This document shows, in pieces, positions 5,476 to 11,164 of a stretch of 11,164 bases of DNA. The first letter of the stretch is position 1. Every line of letters starts with the position of its first letter. The notes below the pieces were generated by a model, which ran no database searches, had not been told where the DNA came from, and saw nothing but the letters and a program-made list of their open reading frames with translations. The stretch is from Bdellovibrionales bacterium (GTDB lineage Bacteria > Bdellovibrionota > Bdellovibrionia > Bdellovibrionales > UBA1609). The stretch lies in NCBI GenBank assembly GCA_026648125.1, contig JAPKGD010000024.1, positions 1-11,164 on the forward strand, written 5' to 3'. The position numbers and the translations under genes were made by a program.

Positions 5476-7488
5476 CTAGAATTTGTAAATGAGAGTTGCG
5501 GAGCGAACAACTTCACGACGCTTTTCGCGGTATTGATCGAGGCTTCCGGTACGTTTTAGATCCGTATGACTGAATTTAATAAAGAGATCACGGCCAAGTC
5601 GAAAAACGAGAAACCCTTCAAGCTCTTGATTCCTATCCTTTGCCTCGGGCCAATGGGATACAAATTCTTGATCGCGGTAGTTATTTTTATTCATCGAAAT
5701 TTGGCTGCTAGTTCCGGTAAAGCCAATGGCCCAGCGGTCATATTCAACAACGACCTCACCTGTTTTGGTATGACCAAAGCCATAGTAATATCCGTGATTC
5801 TTGAGAACGGAGGTCAGTTTGGCCTGTTCGTTCTCGGCCTCAAAATTTTCTAAAGCAATTGATCGCATCAACGCAAAATCGCCAAACACCGAGAAAGACG
5901 CCGTCACCTTAAGGCCACGGGCGAATCCTGTCATATGAAGAGTTGTGCCAATGGCACTGACATTTACCATAAAGTCGTTCGGTCGTGCCGCGGATTTTAC
6001 GCCTTTTTCGAAGGCCTCGACTCGGCCCGCAGGACCAACGAAAAGGCTATATCCAATCAACTCACCTTTTTCGTCCTTGGCTAACTGCTTGGCATGATAG
6101 GCGGCGAAGGCCGCTTGGGCGACCATTTGAAATGCTTGATACTCATCTTTCTTTCCAAAGGTCGACTCATAGTTAAAGTGGGCGTAGACCGTGTCATAGA
6201 TTATTTTTCGAATCGCCCCAGGTTGGTTCACCTGTGGAAGATTGATAACTTTGCCATCAAAGCGAGCCCCTAGACGTGATTCATCTTGCGATGAAAGTCG
6301 CCATTGACCGAACTCAAATTGAATTTCACTCCATAGGGGATATCTCTGACGGTTTCCCATGGACCGACCATATTTTTTATCGAGCCAATTGTTAAAGGCC
6401 GATGGTCCATCAAATAATGCGGAAAGAGTTTTGTGTAAGAGCGTATCGCCTTTTTCTGCAAATGCCCGCGCAATGAGGTGCAGAGTTTCTCCGATGATGC
6501 TTCCGCCGACGATTGTAACGGCTTGATCATTAATGCTGACAACTTCCCTGTATTCGACCACAAACTCCCAAATTGACGAGGCCGTTGCTGTACAAAGAAA
6601 GGCTTCAAGTTGGTTCATGCCATTTGAACGGCAGACAAGATAGTATCCCGTTCCCGCCCAAGCGTGACCATAATTTACGCCTGGACTGTTATCATCAAAA
6701 CGGATTCCATGCCGTTTGACCACTTTGCTGTCGAGCCAGTCTTCCCTCGAAAATTCCCAATCCCTTTTATTGGAGTGGTCCCTGACGTAGTTGGCAGTGG
6801 CCAAACCTAAGGCGACTCCAAGTTCAACGCCAGCTCGAAGGAGATTGGCTTTGTCGTTGTCTTCGCGAGCAATCGCATCAAAGGCTTCATTGGGAGTCAG
6901 TGATGTCTGGGTTTGACGATCAATCAGTTGGCCGTCTTTGATTTGAACTGAGGTTGAACCGGGGAGAGCAGCCCTTAATAGCAAGGCTCGATCTCTCATG
7001 CGCTGCTGGTAGCGTTTACGAAAATCCATGGAGAGCATGGCGATCTGACCCAAGCCACCCCCCCGTTCTTTGTCGACACGGTAACCAACCCTTTGAAAGT
7101 CATATTGGTCTCGTCGCGAAAGATTCTGGATGTTTAGGGCATACTCATCGAAGTACTCGCGAATTTGCAGATGAAGAATGAACTGACCAGATCTTTGAGC
7201 CTCTTGCATCTCTGGGGTGGTCATTTCATTGTGGCGAAGCCAAATACACTGCACGGTCTGGAGAGGCCCTACCTCAGCATGATTCCAAGCATCGTGAATC
7301 AAATCACAGACCGACTTGGCCCATGCCGAGCCTCTTTTCTGGTCGCTTCCCATGCTGACGAGGATTTTTTCGACCTCCTGGGCTGGCGCCGCCGGAGAGA
7401 ACAGGGGGGCTAGCAAAGTCAGTAGCAGGAGAAATCCAGCCCTAAAATTGATGGGACCCAAGCGGGAGGTGGTGGGAAAACACTTCAT
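5476..7488 (-). CDS. Large DUF3943-like predicted outer-membrane protein (670 aa)
   Basis: Residues 1-36 form a long signal peptide (basic n-region to Arg16, Leu-rich core 19-30, cleavage after APA36). Residues ~40-215 are a mixed region without a recognised domain. At ~268-345 the pattern GVNYGHAWAGTGYY, WEFVVEYREVVSIND, VGGSIIGET closely follows DUF3943 (conserved N..H...G..Y, WE...E, IND and GG...GE motifs), a family of uncharacterised envelope proteins. The last ~250 residues alternate polar and hydrophobic or aromatic positions with many Tyr/Phe/Gly and end in YKF; a C-terminal Phe is typical of BAM-assembled barrels. An outer-membrane barrel with a periplasmic N-terminal part is therefore my inference. 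No Shine-Dalgarno precedes ATG 7488 (the upstream bases are pyrimidine-rich), and no other in-frame start precedes it before a stop, so the start is the least certain part. It diverges from the gene at 7689. Confidence 0.87.
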   Translation of the reverse strand: MKCFPTTSRLGPINFRAGFLLLLTLLAPLFSPAAPAQEVEKILVSMGSDQKRGSAWAKSVCDLIHDAWNHAEVGPLQTVQCIWLRHNEMTTPEMQEAQRSGQFILHLQIREYFDEYALNIQNLSRRDQYDFQRVGYRVDKERGGGLGQIAMLSMDFRKRYQQRMRDRALLLRAALPGSTSVQIKDGQLIDRQTQTSLTPNEAFDAIAREDNDKANLLRAGVELGVALGLATANYVRDHSNKRDWEFSREDWLDSKVVKRHGIRFDDNSPGVNYGHAWAGTGYYLVCRSNGMNQLEAFLCTATASSIWEFVVEYREVVSINDQAVTIVGGSIIGETLHLIARAFAEKGDTLLHKTLSALFDGPSAFNNWLDKKYGRSMGNRQRYPLWSEIQFEFGQWRLSSQDESRLGARFDGKVINLPQVNQPGAIRKIIYDTVYAHFNYESTFGKKDEYQAFQMVAQAAFAAYHAKQLAKDEKGELIGYSLFVGPAGRVEAFEKGVKSAARPNDFMVNVSAIGTTLHMTGFARGLKVTASFSVFGDFALMRSIALENFEAENEQAKLTSVLKNHGYYYGFGHTKTGEVVVEYDRWAIGFTGTSSQISMNKNNYRDQEFVSHWPEAKDRNQELEGFLVFRLGRDLFIKFSHTDLKRTGSLDQYREKRREVVRSATLIYKF

Positions 7489-7688
7489 AAGAGGAGTGAT
7501 GGAGCAACCAAGGGACCAGTAGACTTCCTCCTGGTATCAAAGGGTTAGGCTAAGTTGGGTGGGAAGTTCCTACAGGTTCAAAGCAAAAAATGGCCGCGGG
7601 GCGCTAGAAACACGGCTTTTCTTCTAGACAGGAATCCCCGTTGGAATACGATTTGGTGGTTATTGTAAATTTTCTAAAGGGGGGGGAT
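7489..7688. other. Divergent intergenic region
   Basis: These 200 nt separate the DUF3943-like gene (minus) from the Cys-repeat gene (plus) and must hold both promoters. Visible are an AGGAGG on the minus strand (7527-7532) with no ATG at a useful distance, the CTAGAA inverted repeat (7604-7627), and a weak plus-strand pair TTGGAA (7641-7646) and TGTAAA (7664-7669) with a 17-nt spacer. No hairpin with a U-tract was seen. Confidence 0.5.
7604..7627. repeat. Inverted repeat CTAGAA-N12-TTCTAG
   Basis: Perfect 6-nt arms (7604-7609 and 7622-7627) are separated by 12 nt, just upstream of the weak promoter candidate for the gene at 7689. Arm length and spacing suit a dimeric regulator or a small hairpin. 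Six-base arms are short enough to be chance. Confidence 0.3.
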
Positions 7689-7691
7689 ATG
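7676..7691 (+). promoter_or_regulatory. Poly-G ribosome binding site
   Basis: Eight consecutive G (7679-7686) preceded by AAA form the only Shine-Dalgarno-like element before ATG 7689. This site decides the start, because the frame remains open 16 codons further upstream. The homopolymer makes SD spacing sensitive to slippage. Confidence 0.6.
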
Positions 7692-8213
7692 TCACGAGCT
7701 ATCGGCACCGTGTTTCTTCTGACGGCCATGGCCATTTCTATGGGAGCTTCTGCCTACACGGTAGGAGAGGTGAGTTGTCTTTCGGGAGGCTGTTTAACTA
7801 AAGGTTGGACTGTTTATGAAGCCCAAACTCGGGCGACGGCGATCGTGGAGTGTTTAGATTCGGACTGTGGAGCTTTTGGTTGGCGGGAGAAGGTCGTCGG
7901 TCAAAATCGTGAATTTGAGTCGCGCTGTGAAGATGATGGTTGCTTTCATTCCGGATGGAAGACCTACAATGTCTTTAATGGCGAGATGGTGGGCTCCACT
8001 CGCTGTCTGGCCGGCCGTGGTGATCTAGAAAATTGCTTTTCTGCAGGTTGGGCAACTCGCTCGATTTTTGGGCCTCAGGTGATTGTGAATTGCATTGACA
8101 GCGATTGTCTGAATAAAGGATGGCGTATTATCCAGCCGAATGGAAGGTGGCAAGAAGCCATCTGTAAGCCCGGCGGATGTTTTGAGCGAGGATGGATCGT
8201 CGATCAGCGTTAG
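7689..8213 (+). CDS. Secreted protein of six Cys/Gly-Trp repeats (174 aa)
   Basis: I start at ATG 7689 because it follows the AAAGGGGGGGG site and gives a clean signal peptide (residues 1-22, cleavage after GASA); the open frame reaches back to 7641 but with no RBS. The whole mature protein is six tandem units of about 25 residues with the motif C-x4-C-x3-G-W. First cysteines are at 30, 55, 80, 106, 135 and 159; Gly-Trp tryptophans are at 40, 65, 90, 121, 145 and 169. Unit 4 is expanded (nine residues between its cysteines). Acidic residues often sit between the cysteines (LDSD, EDDG, IDSD). Twelve cysteines in six pairs suggest six small disulphide loops in an exported, perhaps solenoid-like protein. 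I recognise no named family. Its last 22 nt overlap the tilS start, so the two are probably co-transcribed, though their jobs look unrelated. Confidence 0.88.
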   Translation: MSRAIGTVFLLTAMAISMGASAYTVGEVSCLSGGCLTKGWTVYEAQTRATAIVECLDSDCGAFGWREKVVGQNREFESRCEDDGCFHSGWKTYNVFNGEMVGSTRCLAGRGDLENCFSAGWATRSIFGPQVIVNCIDSDCLNKGWRIIQPNGRWQEAICKPGGCFERGWIVDQR

Positions 8214-9175
8214 TTCTTAGTCGTGGGTTTGAGCATCGCCTTTTGAAAATTTGGCGGCGTTATCAGTTTCAGTCTGAGGCCGTATTAGTGGCGGTTTCAG
8301 GCGGAGTAGACTCAGTCGCTCTATTGGTTGCTCTCGAGCAATGGAGTCGTCTCTTAAAATTGAAGCTAAAAATCGCTCATGTTCACCATGGTAATCTCAG
8401 AGGAAAACAAGGACAGTTCAGAGACTCAGCACAAGCGAGTGTTGGAAACTTAGCATCTCACTTCGGCCTGGATTTTGTGACCAACCAACGGGAGAAGAAT
8501 TTGGGCGCTCGCGCGAGCGAATCGGAGCTCAGGGATTTTCGCTGGAGTCTACTTAATCGCTGGCGTTTGGCTTGGCAGGAGGAGCTGGGGCAGCCGGTTG
8601 TGGTCGCCACAGCCCACACCCAGGATGATTTGTTGGAAACGCGACTTCTTCGCCTCATCCGCGGGACGGGTATTGAGGGACTTATGGGAATGTCCTTTCG
8701 CGACCCCCGTTGTGTCCGGCCCCTTCTTTTTTCGAGTAAGCGTGAAGTTGTTGCATATGCAAAGGCAAAAGGAATCTCTTGGATTGAAGATCCGAGTAAT
8801 CAGAACCTGGAGCCGACGCGCAACTGGCTGCGTCGAGAATGGCTGCCTCAACTTGAGAAAAAGTGCCCGGGAGGAGAACGGAATCTGGCTCAGTCCTTTG
8901 AGCGCATTTTGAAGGCCATCGAAACTGGCCCGGAAGTTGGTCTTGGTGTGCCGAGAAAACATCTCGATCGAGCAGGGCTTAGGACAAAAGATAATGTGCA
9001 GCAGCGTCAAGCGGTCGCGAGCTACTTTCGGGCTATTGGTCTTAAAAACTATTCAGAAGCCCATGTTGAAGAACTTCTAAAGCGGCTAAAATCGAATCGG
9101 CGCGAATTTTCTTTCGAAATGCTGGGTCGAATGTTTATGGTGACGCTTAAGACTATTGTCGCAAGCCCCATTTGA
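8192..9175 (+). CDS. tilS: tRNA(Ile)-lysidine synthetase TilS (327 aa)
   Basis: TilS converts C34 of the tRNA-Ile CAU anticodon to lysidine using ATP and lysine, so that the tRNA reads AUA and is charged with Ile; it is cytosolic and normally essential. The PP-loop SGGVDS is at residues 36-41. Further N-type ATP pyrophosphatase motifs are HVHHGNLRG (63-71) and ATAHTQDDLLET (139-150), followed by RLLRLIRGTG and the typical WIEDPSN...TRNWLRREWLPQL block. The remaining ~100 residues fit the helical linker domain. At 327 aa it resembles short TilS forms and appears to lack the C-terminal tRNA-acceptor domain of the longer (~430 aa) enzymes. The ATG overlaps the preceding gene by 22 nt and has a purine-rich GAGCGAGG directly before it, so coupled translation is likely. 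ftsH begins 77 nt downstream, and tilS next to ftsH is a familiar order in bacteria. Confidence 0.97.
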   Translation: MDRRSALVLSRGFEHRLLKIWRRYQFQSEAVLVAVSGGVDSVALLVALEQWSRLLKLKLKIAHVHHGNLRGKQGQFRDSAQASVGNLASHFGLDFVTNQREKNLGARASESELRDFRWSLLNRWRLAWQEELGQPVVVATAHTQDDLLETRLLRLIRGTGIEGLMGMSFRDPRCVRPLLFSSKREVVAYAKAKGISWIEDPSNQNLEPTRNWLRREWLPQLEKKCPGGERNLAQSFERILKAIETGPEVGLGVPRKHLDRAGLRTKDNVQQRQAVASYFRAIGLKNYSEAHVEELLKRLKSNRREFSFEMLGRMFMVTLKTIVASPI

Positions 9176-9194
9176 GACGGGTGCCCCAATTGCG

Positions 9195-9224
9195 TTGAGT
9201 GAAGACTGAGGCCCGTGATATCAT
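9195..9224 (+). promoter_or_regulatory. Candidate promoter for ftsH
   Basis: TTGAGT (9195-9200) and TATCAT (9219-9224, 5 of 6 to TATAAT) are 18 nt apart in the 77-nt gap between tilS and ftsH. A start about 7 nt downstream would leave a leader of about 22 nt containing AAGGA 8 nt before ATG 9253. This would let ftsH be expressed independently of tilS. Confidence 0.4.
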
Positions 9225-9252
9225 TAGTTAATTTGATGAAAGGATACGCCTG

Positions 9253-10887
9253 ATGCGATCTGCACAAAAAACTTTGGCGATGTGGGTACTGATTATCTTC
9301 GGAGCATTGATCGCTTATGAGCAACTGAAAACAGCGACTGAGCCACGGCCCACATTCAACTATCGCGTGTTTCTTCAGGCGGTGGATGAAGGAAAAATCC
9401 AAAAAGACAGTGTGGTCTTTAATTCAGTATCTGGAACTATTTCTGGAAAATTCACAGATGAAGGTAAAAAGACTTTTGGTTCTCCCACATTCAAAATAGA
9501 TGGTGATGTCGAAAAAGCATACGACGAACTCAAGTCTCGGCAGGTTACGCCGTCGTACGACAACACCAATGACACCTACTTGACTCAGCAGATTTTTAAC
9601 TGGCTCCCTATGTTGTTGCTCGTGGCTCTCTTTTTCTTCTTCTTGCGCCAGCTGCAGGTGGGTGGAGGAAAAGCCATGTCCTTTGGTAAGAGCCGGGCGC
9701 GATTGCTGAATGAGAACGTCAATCGAGTGACCTTTAAGGATGTGGCGGGTGTTGACGAAGCGAAACAAGATCTTCAGGAGATCGTGCAGTTTTTGAAAGA
9801 TCCGAAGAAGTTCACCCGCCTGGGTGGACGAATTCCTAAAGGTGTGTTGCTCGTCGGTTCTCCTGGAACAGGTAAGACTCTGCTCGCGCGAGCTGTGGCC
9901 GGTGAAGCCAATGTACCCTTTTTCACAATTTCAGGATCTGACTTTGTGGAGATGTTCGTGGGCGTAGGAGCGTCTCGTGTGAGAGATCTCTTTGAGCAGG
10001 GTAAGCGCAGGGCTCCTTGCCTCATCTTTATCGATGAAATCGATGCTGTTGGACGCCATCGTGGAGCGGGAATGGGCGGAGGACATGATGAGCGTGAGCA
10101 AACTCTCAATCAGCTTCTCGTTGAGATGGATGGATTTGAAAGTAACGAAGGTGTTATTTTGATTGCAGCAACAAATCGTCCGGATGTTCTCGATCCCGCG
10201 CTGCTTCGTCCCGGCCGATTTGATCGTCGGGTGATTGTAAATAAGCCGGATTTAAAAGGGCGCGAGCAAATTCTTGCCGTGCACACCCGAAAGACCCCTT
10301 TGTCTTCCGGGGTCGATCTCGAAAAGATTGCTCGAGGAACTCCCGGTTTCTCCGGAGCGGACCTTGAAAATCTGGTGAACGAGGCGGCTCTTCAGGCTGC
10401 TCGTGAGAATAAGCTCAGAATTGAAATGGAAGATTTTGAGAAGGCCAAGGACAAAGTTCTGATGGGCTCAGAAAGAAAGTCCATGGTCATCAGTGAAAAA
10501 GATCGAAGAATTACTGCTTACCACGAAGCAGGGCACGCGTTGGTGGGTAAGATGCTGCCGGGGCTTGATCCCATTCACAAGGTGACCATCATTCCAAGAG
10601 GCATGGCCTTAGGACTGACGCAAACTTTGCCACTCGAAGACACCTTGAATCTATCGCGCAGTAAGGCCACAAACATGATTGCTTTCTTGTTTGGCGGGCG
10701 CGCTGCGGAAGAGGTTGTTTTTAAAGACTTTACCACTGGGGCTGGCAATGACATTGAACGAGCCACAGAGCTTGCTCGGCGTATGGTTTGTGAATGGGGC
10801 ATGAGTGAGAAACTTGGCCCACTTGCTCTCGAACGACGAGATGGACCGGTGTTTTTGGGAATGCAGCAGACTCAAGCTAAGGAGTAT
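9253..10887 (+). CDS. ftsH: FtsH, membrane AAA+ zinc metalloprotease, 3' part missing
   Basis: FtsH is a hexameric inner-membrane protease that extracts and degrades membrane and short-lived cytosolic proteins. ATG 9253 follows AAGGA by 8 nt. TM1 is at residues ~8-22, a periplasmic domain follows, and TM2 is at ~114-135 (LPMLLLVALFFFFL). The AAA+ module shows Walker A GSPGTGKT (202-209), pore motif FVGVG starting at Phe235, Walker B LIFIDEID (257-264), and the second region of homology ATNRPDVLDPALLRPGRFDR (306-325) with Arg319 and Arg322. The protease domain has HEAGH (424-428), supplying two zinc-binding His and the catalytic Glu, and the third ligand Asp500 in GNDIERA. Family similarity runs to QAKEY (residue 545), then stops. 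About 100 C-terminal residues are absent because high-GC foreign sequence begins there. The frame happens to stay open to the window end (11164), but residues after 545 are not FtsH. Confidence 0.97.
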
Positions 10888-10893
10888 TGGCGG
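10884..10893. other. Probable chimeric junction inside ftsH
   Basis: Left of here the DNA encodes canonical FtsH on the plus strand at about 52% GC (counted over 10801-10860). Right of here FtsH similarity ends abruptly and GC in 60-base blocks is 72%, 62% and 72% (10921-10980, 10981-11040, 11041-11100). Coding character moves to the minus strand. Placement within 280 bases of the sequence end suggests an assembly or library chimera. No target-site repeat or insertion-sequence end was seen. Confidence 0.75.
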
Positions 10894-11164
10894 GCCGAGC
10901 TCGGCCTCGGCCAGTTCCAGCAGGCGCTGCTTGAAGCTGCGCCCGATCGCCGCCATCGCGCTGCCGACGATGTTGCCGGCGTCGTCCATGATGGTGATCG
11001 GACCATCCGAGACCCAACGCCAGACGTCGTCGGTGCAGGTTCCAAAGCCGCGCAGCACGTCGAACTGACCGGAGCCGCCGCCGTTGCCGGCCCACAGCGT
11101 GGCGACGACATCGTCCGGCTCACCGTCGCACGGCGAAGCCACAACGCTTTTCGTTGTCAGGCTG
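10888..11164 (-). CDS. High-GC coding fragment from another source, both ends missing
   Basis: This minus-strand frame is open through the segment (92 full codons). Third positions are overwhelmingly G or C, unlike every other gene in the window. The translation has normal protein composition, with stretches such as SGQFDVLRGFGTCTDDVW, DGPITIMDDAGNIVGSAM and a C-terminal helix (KQRLLELAEAELG). A GTG at 11142 is a possible start, but the frame continues to the window edge and no Shine-Dalgarno is evident, so the fragment is probably internal. Family not recognised. It most likely comes from a different, high-GC genome joined to this contig. Confidence 0.5.

Noticed and set aside
8549..9010. 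Minus-strand 153-codon frame inside tilS
   Set aside because: The plus frame carries all TilS motifs; the minus frame is a shadow.
10651..10887. Extension of the minus-strand high-GC frame leftward to 10651
   Set aside because: Left of about 10888 the plus strand encodes conserved FtsH, so the minus frame there is only accidentally open.
1..11164. CRISPR arrays, tRNA/rRNA genes, insertion sequences, riboswitches
   Set aside because: No regularly spaced direct repeats, cloverleaf-like sequence, transposase frame or known riboswitch core was seen on either strand.

Overview
The window looks like a chromosomal segment from a Gram-negative bacterium of about 50% GC. Four predicted secreted or envelope proteins have signal peptides and two proteins have lipoboxes. 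One large protein ends in an aromatic residue, as outer-membrane beta-barrels do. Tandem von Willebrand A (VWA) lipoproteins, many family-less secreted proteins and a tilS-ftsH pair suggest Bdellovibrionota/Oligoflexia or a related 'deltaproteobacterial' lineage. That placement is inference; no 16S or other marker is present.

Layout. Positions 1-2918 (minus strand) hold two paralogous VWA-domain lipoproteins; the downstream one is cut by the window edge. A 193-nt divergent intergenic region follows. Positions 3112-4614 (plus strand) are a tight run of four small genes: a secreted protein, a COQ10/RatA-like SRPBCC lipid-binding-fold protein, a cytoplasmic helical protein overlapping it by 11 nt, and a two-TM membrane protein. 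Its last gene overlaps tail-to-tail by 4 nt with a minus-strand run (4611-7488). That run encodes a periplasmic helical/coiled-coil protein and a 670-residue DUF3943-like outer-membrane protein. After a 200-nt divergent region, 7689-9175 (plus) encodes a secreted protein built from six CxxxxCxxxGW repeats, overlapped by tilS (tRNA-Ile lysidine synthetase). A candidate promoter and ftsH (membrane AAA+ metalloprotease) follow.

The last ~277 bases (from about 10888) do not belong to ftsH. FtsH homology stops after residue 545, GC jumps from about 52% to about 68%, and the coding signal switches to the minus strand. This looks like a chimeric contig end, so ftsH is truncated by the data and probably not in the cell.

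How the genes work together: most products are envelope proteins (VWA lipoproteins, periplasmic helical protein, putative barrel, Cys-repeat protein). The housekeeping pair tilS-ftsH is a neighbourhood seen in many bacteria. No CRISPR array, transposase, tRNA, rRNA, phage module or recognisable defence system was found. The least explained items are the Cys/Gly-Trp repeat protein, the paired VWA lipoproteins and the DUF3943-like protein with its large unassigned flanks.
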